From: Dehalococcoidia bacterium
Lineage (GTDB): Bacteria; Chloroflexota; Dehalococcoidia; UBA6926
Length of the DNA: 6,584 nucleotides
Assembly (NCBI GenBank): GCA_030754805.1
Contig: JASLZO010000064.1
Location: forward strand, 1 to 6,584
Direction of reading: 5' to 3'
Positions 1 through 5,273 of the stretch are shown here, piece by piece. Below the pieces are notes generated by a model that worked only from the letters and a program-made list of their open reading frames with translations, searched no databases and had not been told where the DNA came from. The translations under genes were made by a program, and so were the position numbers. Every line of letters starts with the position of its first letter. The stretch's first letter is position 1.

Positions 1-169
1 CGTTGTACAGAGCCTGCGGTGATTGGAGAACCGCAACGCGAGAGATCAGACGCTCAAGGAAACGGCCGCCACAATGCTCGCACTCCGGTTCGACCGCAGT
101 CGAGAACGTTTTCGTGAAGGCGGAAGAGCGCTTCCCGCACGACTGGCATGAATATTCGTAGATTGGCAT
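1..169 (-). CDS. FmdB-type zinc-ribbon protein, C-terminus cut by the window edge
   Basis: The 56 visible residues start MPIYEYSCQSCG, the classic opening of the small FmdB/CxxC regulatory-type zinc-ribbon family. Two CxxC knuckles (C8/C11 and C30/C33) should bind one zinc ion; the second reads CEHCGG, followed by LERLISRVAV. Family members are usually about 60 to 110 residues with a poorly conserved tail, so only the tail should be missing. The ATG at 169 is the natural start because the conserved motif begins right there; a weak purine run (CAGGGCG) lies about 9 bases upstream. The gene is divergent from the ROK kinase. The molecular role of this family is poorly established: the name comes from a proposed regulator of formamidase/amidase genes, and a specific function here cannot be claimed. 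Recognition of the family is firm. Confidence 0.88.
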   Translation of the reverse strand, partial: MPIYEYSCQSCGKRSSAFTKTFSTAVEPECEHCGGRFLERLISRVAVLQSPQALYN

Positions 170-195
170 AACGTGCGCCCTGTTACGGACGCGTC

Positions 196-224
196 ATTCT
201 AGCAATGCGCTTAGGCAGCGGCAT
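196..224 (-). promoter_or_regulatory. Possible promoter of the FmdB-type gene
   Basis: On the minus strand a TAGAAT hexamer (196-201) resembles the -10 consensus TATAAT at five of six positions, and lies 26 bases upstream of the start codon at 169. At a 17-bp spacing the -35 position (219-224) reads ATGCCG, only a weak match. The predicted transcript would start near 189 with a leader of about 20 nt. The call rests mainly on the -10 element. Confidence 0.3.
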
Positions 225-240
225 CGGGCCTTGCCGGCGT

Positions 241-246
241 TACACT
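241..246 (+). promoter_or_regulatory. -10-like element just before the ROK kinase start (possible leaderless promoter)
   Basis: TACACT fits the TANNNT pattern of a -10 element and ends eight bases before the kinase ATG at 255. Transcription would therefore begin at or within a couple of bases of the start codon. The eight intervening bases (GACGTCCC) contain no Shine-Dalgarno, which is consistent with a leaderless mRNA. No convincing -35 box is visible 16 to 18 bases upstream. The evidence is positional and the element is short. Confidence 0.3.
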
Positions 247-254
247 GACGTCCC

Positions 255-1277
255 ATGGCGTCAGGAGAGAAATCGCGGGAGTTCTTTGTCGGTGTAGACG
301 TCGGGGGAACTTCGACCCGCGTCGCAATCGCGACCTCGCCGCGGGGTCGGATGACAAAGGAAGTCTTCCGCACTCCAGTTCGAATGAGCGTCGAATCTCT
401 GTCAGAACGAATCGCGGACACCGCCCGCGAACTCGTGGAGTCCGTCGACGGGACGATTGCCGCCGCGGGAATAGCGGCAGCCGGGACCGTGAACATTCGT
501 GAAGGCACGATCGTCGAATCACCCAATCTCCCCCAATTCCAGGACGCGCCCCTCGGACATCTGGTCGAATCGATATTGGGTGTCCCGATCGTCCTTGAGA
601 ACGACGCCAACGCGGCAGCCGTGGGCGAACACTCGCTCGGTGCCGGACGCGGGTCTCACGACATGGTGTACCTGACCATCAGTACCGGGATCGGCGGCGG
701 TTTCATCGCATCGGACCGCCTGCACCGTGGCGCGCAGGGCGGCGCCGGTGAGTTCGGACATACGGTGATCGTCGCTGGAAGAACGCCTCCTTGCCGCTGT
801 GGACAGGCCGGCTGCTGGGAAGCTCTCAGTTCCGGGACCGCGATCGCACGCGAAGTTCGCGACCGTCTCCTCGCCGGAGAATCCTCCCGCATCCTTGAAT
901 TAGTGGGCGGGACGCCCGGGCGCGTCACGGCCCGAGAGGTGTTTAACGCCGCTGGCGCCGGCGACACGCTGGCGAATGAAGTGTTAGACCAGGCCTCCTA
1001 CTACCTCGGGGTTGGCCTCGCGAATCTGCTGAACATCCTGAACCCGGAGGTCGTTGTGATCGGTGGCGGGATGGCACGGCAATGGGACCGCTATATCGAA
1101 CCCGCTATCAAGGTCGCGAAGGAGCGCGCGTTCCGGCTCCATGGCGACACCGTGGATTTCCAACCAGCTTTGTTGGGCGATGACAACGGGTTGCGTGGTG
1201 CGCTGTTCCTCGCACGAGAGGCAAGCACTCGCAACCGAGCATCCGCTAGGAAATCGGGGCCACCGCCGGCTACCTGA
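255..1277 (+). CDS. ROK-family sugar kinase (glucokinase-like)
   Basis: A 340-residue cytoplasmic kinase of the ROK family, which phosphorylates hexoses or amino sugars with ATP, typically at O-6. Visible motifs in order: phosphate-1 loop DVGGTSTRVAI (residues 15-25); ENDANAAAVGE (115-125) with catalytic Asp117; phosphate-2 loop STGIGGG (143-149); EFGH (166-169), whose Glu and His belong to sugar and zinc binding; the ROK zinc signature CRCGQAGCWE (180-189) with Cys180, Cys182 and Cys187; and adenosine-motif region LNILNPEVVVIGGG (259-272). Length is slightly above the family's usual 300-320 because of a basic, low-complexity tail (about 323-340). The ATG at 255 is forced: an in-frame TGA lies at 246-248 and conserved sequence begins at residue 11. 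There is no Shine-Dalgarno. It is the first gene of a probable three-gene operon. Lacking an N-terminal helix-turn-helix, it is an enzyme rather than a ROK repressor. Glucose is the likeliest substrate, but amino sugars such as ManNAc or GlcNAc cannot be excluded. Confidence 0.93.
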   Translation: MASGEKSREFFVGVDVGGTSTRVAIATSPRGRMTKEVFRTPVRMSVESLSERIADTARELVESVDGTIAAAGIAAAGTVNIREGTIVESPNLPQFQDAPLGHLVESILGVPIVLENDANAAAVGEHSLGAGRGSHDMVYLTISTGIGGGFIASDRLHRGAQGGAGEFGHTVIVAGRTPPCRCGQAGCWEALSSGTAIAREVRDRLLAGESSRILELVGGTPGRVTAREVFNAAGAGDTLANEVLDQASYYLGVGLANLLNILNPEVVVIGGGMARQWDRYIEPAIKVAKERAFRLHGDTVDFQPALLGDDNGLRGALFLAREASTRNRASARKSGPPPAT

Positions 1278-1309
1278 TATTCAAGCGCGAAAGGAGCCCG
1301 AAACCCGTC

Positions 1310-2005
1310 ATGGAAATCGAAGAACACAAGGGAGACGCCCTGCCGTTCGTGACCATCAGACCCGATGGATACGATTCGGCGCACAAGTACCCCTTGATCA
1401 TTCTTCTCCACGGATTTGGTGCGACCATGTACGACCTCGCCGGTCTCGCCCCAGCTATCAGCGAAACCGGCTACGTATACGCCTGTCCGAACGCGCCTGT
1501 TGCGATGGACATTGGGGGCGGACAAGTCGGATTCGGTTGGACTCCGCCCGATGGGTTCAACGATCCGGAATGGGCTCAGCGAAGCGAGGACCTTCTCGAT
1601 CGCTCAATCGCCGAAATGTTTGGGGCAACGGATGCGAACCCGGGAATCACGGTTCTGCTCGGGTTCTCACAGGGAGGCGGGCTCGCTTACCGATACGGCC
1701 TCATCCGGCCTGATGTTTTCGCGGGCGTCGTAGCGTTGAGTACAGGGTTCCCGCGGGCTGATGGGTTTGACCAGACTCTTCCCCTTCAACGATTCCAGCC
1801 GATTTTCATCGGTCACGGTACACAAGACCCGGTGGTCCCCGTCGAATCGGGCCGCACCGCGAAAACGCATCTCGTCGAACTCGGGTACGCGCCCGAGCAT
1901 CACGAGTACCCAATCGGGCATGAGATCAGCGATGAAGAGATTCGCGACCTGGCGACCTGGCTGAAAGGCGTGCTCCCTCCCTTCGGCGCCCCTCTCTCAT
2001 CTTGA
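1310..2005 (+). CDS. Alpha/beta hydrolase, phospholipase/carboxylesterase family
   Basis: A 231-residue serine hydrolase of the compact type shared by bacterial carboxylesterases and acyl-protein thioesterase-like proteins. The catalytic machinery is complete: oxyanion-hole motif LLHGFGA (residues 32-38), nucleophile elbow GFSQGG with Ser120, acid Asp173 in HGTQDPVVP, and His204 in PIGHEIS near the C-terminus. These positions match the usual triad order and spacing of the family. No signal peptide or membrane segment is visible, so it is probably cytoplasmic and acts on short acyl esters or thioesters. The start is the ATG at 1310; AAAGGAG (1290-1296) lies upstream with a rather long 13-base spacing. 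It follows the kinase stop by 32 bases and precedes the phosphoesterase by 34, in keeping with one transcript. The physiological substrate cannot be deduced from sequence; dienelactone-hydrolase-like or polyester-oligomer activity remains possible. Confidence 0.88.
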   Translation: MEIEEHKGDALPFVTIRPDGYDSAHKYPLIILLHGFGATMYDLAGLAPAISETGYVYACPNAPVAMDIGGGQVGFGWTPPDGFNDPEWAQRSEDLLDRSIAEMFGATDANPGITVLLGFSQGGGLAYRYGLIRPDVFAGVVALSTGFPRADGFDQTLPLQRFQPIFIGHGTQDPVVPVESGRTAKTHLVELGYAPEHHEYPIGHEISDEEIRDLATWLKGVLPPFGAPLSS

Positions 2006-2039
2006 CGGAGCTGTACGCCCCTGAGGCGGTTATCAGCGC

Positions 2040-2576
2040 ATGCGAATAGGCCTCATCTCGGACACCCACGTCCCGGAGGCCGGATCCCAACTCCCTGGTG
2101 AGGTTTACGATCGCTTTCGCAAGGTAAACATGATTCTCCATGCAGGGGATATGCATGTAATCGAGGTACTCGACTGGTTGAGCGATCTAGCCCCTACCCT
2201 GGGCGCCCGGGGAAACGGGGACGGGGATGGGTCGAGACCTCCGTTCCCCGAAGACGACCCCCGTGTTAAAGCAGTCCACGTGCTCACCCTCGAAGGCCTT
2301 CGTATTGGGCTGATCCATGGCCATCCTCTCCCGGAAGAGACCCCCTGGATCTCTCAAGCCGCCTTGATGGAAAGAAACTTCGGTGGGCAAGTCGACGTGA
2401 TTGTCTGCGGCGATTCTCACATACCTGTCGTCATGTGGGCCGACTCCACTCTCATCGTGAATCCGGGCAGCCCGATGCTTCCCAGAAACGTGAAGGGCCC
2501 CGGAACGATCGGATTCCTCACGATCGAGGCAGGTGTGCCGAGCGCGGAGATTGTTCAATTGACGAGCCTGGCCTAA
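2040..2576 (+). CDS. YfcE/MJ0936-type calcineurin-like metallophosphoesterase
   Basis: A 178-residue, single-domain dimetal phosphoesterase. Metal-site motifs appear in canonical order: SDTH (Asp8, His10), HAGD (Asp37), GNGD (Asn59), HGH (His93-His95), GDSH (residues 124-127), then the family-specific NPGSP (141-145). Length matches the 160-180 residues usual for YfcE and MJ0936, which hydrolyse phosphodiester test substrates; the natural substrate of the family is largely unknown. The one oddity is GDSH, where the family usually has GHTH: Asp125 replaces a metal-binding His, which could alter metal choice without abolishing binding. The ATG at 2040 opens directly into the core strand MRIGLISDTH, so it is well supported; the nearest purine run, TGAGGCGG (2022-2029), is a weak and distant ribosome site. 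It is probably the last gene of the kinase-hydrolase transcript; the next gene has its own promoter. Confidence 0.9.
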   Translation: MRIGLISDTHVPEAGSQLPGEVYDRFRKVNMILHAGDMHVIEVLDWLSDLAPTLGARGNGDGDGSRPPFPEDDPRVKAVHVLTLEGLRIGLIHGHPLPEETPWISQAALMERNFGGQVDVIVCGDSHIPVVMWADSTLIVNPGSPMLPRNVKGPGTIGFLTIEAGVPSAEIVQLTSLA

Positions 2577-2608
2577 TGACGAAGACGGCTCGACCGCGCC
2601 CAAGCAAA

Positions 2609-2638
2609 TTGACCCCCCATTCGGGCCAGCGATATAGT
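2609..2638 (+). promoter_or_regulatory. Sigma70-type promoter of the enoyl-CoA hydratase gene
   Basis: TTGACC (2609-2614) and TATAGT (2633-2638) each match the sigma70 consensus at five of six positions and are separated by 18 bp. The predicted transcription start is near 2645, giving a leader of about 109 nt before the ATG at 2754. The element lies in the 177-base gap after the phosphoesterase gene, exactly where a new transcription unit would need one. It is the best promoter match seen in the window. Confidence 0.65.
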
Positions 2639-2643
2639 ACGGA

Positions 2644-2704
2644 CGGCTTCGCGGCTGACTGCTTTCGTGCATCGAGCCTAGACCGAAGCCGGGGCAGCCT
2701 CGAT
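2644..2704 (+). other. Interleaved inverted repeats in the hydratase leader
   Basis: Two inverted repeats overlap in the predicted 5' leader. CGGCTTCG (2644-2651) pairs perfectly with CGAAGCCG (2684-2691), and ATCGAG (2671-2676) pairs with CTCGAT (2699-2704). The arms come in the order A-B-A'-B', so the RNA could fold one hairpin or the other, or both as a pseudoknot. The first arm begins at the predicted transcription start. No known riboswitch or leader class is recognised, and a functional role is inference only. Confidence 0.3.
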
Positions 2705-2736
2705 TTGAGACACCCAATGAGCAATGGCAGGGGACT

Positions 2737-2742
2737 AGGAGG
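2737..2742 (+). promoter_or_regulatory. Strong Shine-Dalgarno of the hydratase gene
   Basis: AGGAGG, a full match to the anti-Shine-Dalgarno core, lies 11 bases before the ATG at 2754. An upstream in-frame ATG (2724) runs into a TAG at 2736-2738 after four codons, so 2754 is the only sensible start. Confidence 0.75.
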
Positions 2743-2753
2743 AAGGGAAACAG

Positions 2754-3569
2754 ATGGCAACAGAAGCGCCGTCACCAGAGATCATGTACGAGACGCCAGC
2801 GGACCACGTTCGGCTCATCACGATGAACCGACCGGAGACGTTGAACTCGCTGACCCCGGATGGGAACTCAGCGATGCTCAATTACGTCCGTGAGTTCCGA
2901 GACGACGACGATGCCTGGGTTCTCATTCTTACCGGTGCTGGCGAACGGTCCTTCTCGACGGGCCTCGACCTTCGCGCTCAGGCGGGTCGCGACGCCCAAC
3001 AGGGCGATCCACCTCCTCCGCCCCAGGTTCCGAACGAGGGTCTCCACTCGTACCCAAGCATCGAAGTTTTCAAGCCCGTCATCGCAGCGATCAACGGATA
3101 CGCCTTCGGTGGCGGAACCGAGACCGCCCTTTGGGCGGACATCCGCATCATGTCGGAGAACGCCGAGATGGGGCTGCTTGAGCCCCGGCGTGGTCTTCTG
3201 TCGATCAGCGGGACGACGCGTATGTCGCGTGCGGTCCCGATCGGCCTCGCAATGGAGATCATCATCACGGGTCGCCGCTACAAGTCAGAGGACTGCTATC
3301 GCATGGGCTTGGTCAGTCAGGTTGTGCCGTTCGCGGACTTGATGAAGACGGCCGTGGACATGGCAGAGGAGATCGTTCGCGAGTGCTCGCCGATGGCCAC
3401 CCGGATCGCCAAGGAGCACGTGACGCGCACTCTCAACTTGCCCACGCGAGAGGCGCTCCAATATCAGTCGATGATGAGCAACCGACTTCGGCAGCTGTCT
3501 CCTCATGACACCGTCGAGGGACCCCGTGCATTCACGGAGAAGCGCAAGCCCGCGTGGGAAGGTCGCTAG
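2754..3569 (+). CDS. Enoyl-CoA hydratase/isomerase family protein (crotonase superfamily)
   Basis: A 271-residue crotonase-fold enzyme acting on acyl-CoA thioesters, most likely hydrating 2-enoyl-CoA in beta-oxidation or in a degradation pathway. Visible family features: LITMNRPETLNSLTP (residues 21-35); oxyanion-hole segment FSTGLDL (67-73); the second oxyanion and catalytic segment GYAFGGGTETALWADIRI (115-132), with Glu123 in the place of the first catalytic Glu of rat mitochondrial hydratase (Glu144); and LLEPRRGL (141-148), with Glu143 in the place of the second (Glu164). Both acid residues being present favours a true hydratase over isomerase or dehalogenase relatives. The loop after Glu143 looks one residue shorter than in typical hydratases. 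A proline run (86-90) sits in the variable, usually disordered loop. The gene has its own promoter, a strong ribosome site and a hairpin terminator, so it appears monocistronic. No other fatty-acid gene is adjacent, so the pathway is unknown. Confidence 0.88.
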   Translation: MATEAPSPEIMYETPADHVRLITMNRPETLNSLTPDGNSAMLNYVREFRDDDDAWVLILTGAGERSFSTGLDLRAQAGRDAQQGDPPPPPQVPNEGLHSYPSIEVFKPVIAAINGYAFGGGTETALWADIRIMSENAEMGLLEPRRGLLSISGTTRMSRAVPIGLAMEIIITGRRYKSEDCYRMGLVSQVVPFADLMKTAVDMAEEIVRECSPMATRIAKEHVTRTLNLPTREALQYQSMMSNRLRQLSPHDTVEGPRAFTEKRKPAWEGR

Positions 3570-3598
3570 TTACAACCACCTAGCGTCAACACCACACC

Positions 3599-3643
3599 AA
3601 AACGAGAACGGGCCCCGCGTGATGCGGGGCCCGTTCTCGTTTT
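3599..3643. terminator. Bidirectional intrinsic terminator between convergent genes
   Basis: A perfect 20-bp inverted repeat: left arm 3599-3618, loop GTGAT (3619-3623), right arm 3624-3643. The GC-rich core (CGGGCCCCGC and its complement) is flanked by AAAA on the left and TTTT on the right, so the RNA hairpin ends in a U tract on either strand. It lies 29 bases after the hydratase stop and 28 bases after the PAC2 gene stop on the opposite strand, the expected place for a shared terminator. On the plus strand the tract continues TTTTGGGTTCTT; on the minus strand TTTTGGTGTGG. Confidence 0.92.
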
Positions 3644-3671
3644 GGGTTCTTCGTCCCAGGAAGGGATCAGG

Positions 3672-4586
3672 CTAGGCGCTCGTCCCCTCCTCACCGCTCT
3701 CGAGATCCCGGAGGAACCGTTCCAGGTCCGCGGAAAGTTGGGGCGGCTCCGGCTCACTCGGCGCACCTGTGTCAGTCTTCACGTCTGATTGCTCTGAGTC
3801 GTAAGACTCTTCGAGTTGTTTGACGAGTGACTGGACCCGAGGATCCATCTGAGCCATGCGGTCGATCTCTTGGTACTGACGATCTCCATGACGTTCAATC
3901 GAATCCAACTCTCCGAGAGAGAAACGGTAAATCGGTGATAGGAGTCGCAACAGCCGTTCCTGCCCTCTATGGTCCTCCTCGAGTCGTGCGTACGGGGGCA
4001 ACTGAACCAGCACGCTCATCGTCGTGATGTTTCTCTTTGTCAGCTCCTGGGTCGCCAGCGCCATGATGCTAGTCGGCCCTTCATAGTTCGAAGTTCGAAC
4101 TCCCTGGCTGGCCAGCATTCCCTGCACGTCCGCATCCGTCGATTGCCCACTCGCGACCAACGGACGCGTGTGCGGCGTCGAACCATACATCGCACCAATC
4201 TGGCAATAGCGCGCGACGCCCAGAGTGTCCGCGAGTTCGATCAACGAGTCGACGAAATCTTCGCCGTTCGCATGCGGCTCCAACAGGTGCATGAACAGGA
4301 AGTCGCTTTCGCCCTCGCCCTTGGCGTATCTAATCACCGTATTCGGGGGCTCCACGATGCGTTCACCGTCCCGTCGGTTGAGCATCGGGCGGTAGCGAGT
4401 GAAGTCATAGAAGTTGCTCGGACGCGCGAGTTTCCCCAGTTCCTCTGCTCCGAACTCTTTTTCGAGCGTTGCCAGGGCTAGGGTCCCAACGGAGCCAACA
4501 TCAATCCACGGTTGAAGGATCGTGAACAGGTGAGGGTCGCGCAGCCGCGGCAACGGGTCGGTCAGTTCGAATGCCCCTACGCGCAT
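3672..4586 (-). CDS. PAC2-family protein (proteasome assembly chaperone 2-like domain)
   Basis: With the start at 4586 this is a 304-residue cytoplasmic protein. Family signs in order (numbered from that Met): an opening strand RDPHLFTILQPWIDVGSVG (residues 16-34), matching the usual 'DPVLI..EGW.DAG'; NFYDFTRYRP (58-67); an EPH motif and following helix (about 102-124); QIGAMYGSTPHTRP (129-142), with the hallmark PHTRP; and YEGPTSI (168-174). The tail (about 264-304) is acidic and Pro/Ser-rich, probably disordered. Bacterial PAC2 proteins share a fold with eukaryotic proteasome assembly chaperone 2, but their role is unknown; they occur in bacteria with and without proteasomes. The reading frame is open up to a GTG at 4763, but the ATG at 4586 has GAGGAG seven bases upstream and begins where the family begins, so I prefer it. 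It lies 234 bases downstream of coxG on the same strand and converges on the hydratase gene. Confidence 0.85.
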   Translation of the reverse strand: MRVGAFELTDPLPRLRDPHLFTILQPWIDVGSVGTLALATLEKEFGAEELGKLARPSNFYDFTRYRPMLNRRDGERIVEPPNTVIRYAKGEGESDFLFMHLLEPHANGEDFVDSLIELADTLGVARYCQIGAMYGSTPHTRPLVASGQSTDADVQGMLASQGVRTSNYEGPTSIMALATQELTKRNITTMSVLVQLPPYARLEEDHRGQERLLRLLSPIYRFSLGELDSIERHGDRQYQEIDRMAQMDPRVQSLVKQLEESYDSEQSDVKTDTGAPSEPEPPQLSADLERFLRDLESGEEGTSA

Positions 4587-4593
4587 GTAGTTG

Positions 4594-4599
4594 CTCCTC
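4594..4599 (-). promoter_or_regulatory. Shine-Dalgarno that decides the PAC2 start
   Basis: On the minus strand GAGGAG sits seven bases before the ATG at 4586. Neither the in-frame ATG at 4655 nor the GTG at 4763 has a comparable site, so this element argues for the shorter 304-residue protein. Confidence 0.7.
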
Positions 4600-4736
4600 A
4601 GTGTCTCTTTCGGGAGGGGGTCCGGCAATCCGTCAGCCGAGCTTTCTGAACCCATCGCGTAGCACCGATGGTTGCCGTTCCTACGTTCGCTCGCCGAGCA
4701 TTCCACCTGGTGGGAGGCTGTCCGCGATGTGCCCCA

Positions 4737-4765
4737 AGTATACCGTCTGGCGGTTCGGGTCACGA
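4737..4765 (-). promoter_or_regulatory. Possible promoter of the PAC2 gene
   Basis: On the minus strand TATACT (4737-4742) is a five-of-six match to the -10 consensus. At a 17-bp spacing the -35 position (4760-4765) reads TCGTGA, a weak match. Transcription would start near 4730, with a leader of about 144 nt. No clear terminator is visible after coxG in this 234-base gap, so read-through from the cox operon is also possible. Confidence 0.35.
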
Positions 4766-4820
4766 AAAGGGGTCCCGCGAAGAGGCCCTGCCATTTCGAC
4801 TCGATCTGGTCGGCAGGTGT

Positions 4821-5267
4821 TTAGCCGCCAACTGCCTTTGTCAGGTTGTTGGTGAACTCTTTCATCTGATCTTTCGCCTTGGATCGAATCAGCGGTTGAC
4901 CCAGCGTCCCCAGGCGGCCGATGAACTGGATATCGGTGGAAACCGACAATTCGGACTTTCCAAGCTCGGGCTCTTCGATTTTCGCTTCCACGATGACCCT
5001 GATTCCACCGCCGAGCCGCTTGTCTTGTGCGTGCCCCTCGAGTTTCCATTCGAAGTTATCCGGGTCGGGGTTGGCCGTCAGATCGCCCTGGAGATTCATC
5101 TTCATCGGCCCGATGCCAACTTGCATCGTCCCCGAGTATTTGTTGTCTCCCAGGCTCATGACGTCCTTCACCCCGGGAATCATCTGTGCCGCTCGGGGCA
5201 CGTCCTGAAGCACGGCCCAAACATCGGGCCGAGGCGCCGAGATGGTTGATTGCTGTTCAAGTTTCAA
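4821..5267 (-). CDS. coxG: CoxG-like SRPBCC protein (carbon monoxide dehydrogenase subunit G family)
   Basis: A 148-residue single-domain protein of the SRPBCC fold. Family features: an N-terminal strand and helix APRPDVWAVLQDV (residues 11-23), MIPGVKDV (29-36), VGIGPMKM (50-57), and a long C-terminal helix ending at residue 148. CoxG proteins are accessory to Cox-type molybdenum hydroxylases; in Oligotropha CoxG is implicated in attaching CO dehydrogenase to the membrane and carries a longer, hydrophobic C-terminal part. That extension is absent here. The start is an unusual TTG (5265-5267): it is the only start-type codon between the coxM stop and the conserved N-terminus, with AAGGG about ten bases upstream inside the end of coxM. 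The gene follows coxM by six bases in the same frame, which suggests translational coupling. Identification of the family is firm; the exact role is inferred from neighbours. Confidence 0.88.
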   Translation of the reverse strand: MKLEQQSTISAPRPDVWAVLQDVPRAAQMIPGVKDVMSLGDNKYSGTMQVGIGPMKMNLQGDLTANPDPDNFEWKLEGHAQDKRLGGGIRVIVEAKIEEPELGKSELSVSTDIQFIGRLGTLGQPLIRSKAKDQMKEFTNNLTKAVGG

Positions 5268-5273
5268 ATCAAC

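Noticed and set aside
86..120. Possible second short gene inside the zinc-ribbon region
   Set aside because: The region is fully accounted for by the FmdB-type frame with both CxxC pairs; no other frame shows a motif.
1063..1713. Long plus-strand open frame of about 216 codons across the kinase/hydrolase boundary
   Set aside because: It overlaps two genes with intact catalytic motifs in other frames, and its translation is Arg/Ser-rich with no recognisable domain; a shadow frame of GC-rich DNA.
2187..2717. Minus-strand open frame of 176 codons opposite the phosphoesterase
   Set aside because: Entirely opposed to a gene with full metal-binding motifs, and would read through the promoter of the hydratase gene; composition is that of a shadow frame.
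2754..3569. Crotonase with missing catalytic residues
   Set aside because: On first reading the second acid appeared lost because the following loop is one residue shorter, but LLEPRRG aligns well and keeps Glu143; Glu123 is also present.
3969..4481. Plus-strand open frame of 170 codons opposite the PAC2 gene
   Set aside because: Arg/His/Gln-rich translation without domain features, opposite a recognised family member.
4652..4671. CCATCG...CGATGG inverted repeat between coxG and PAC2, as a terminator
   Set aside because: Only six base pairs with an eight-base loop and no following T tract on the minus strand; too weak to call.
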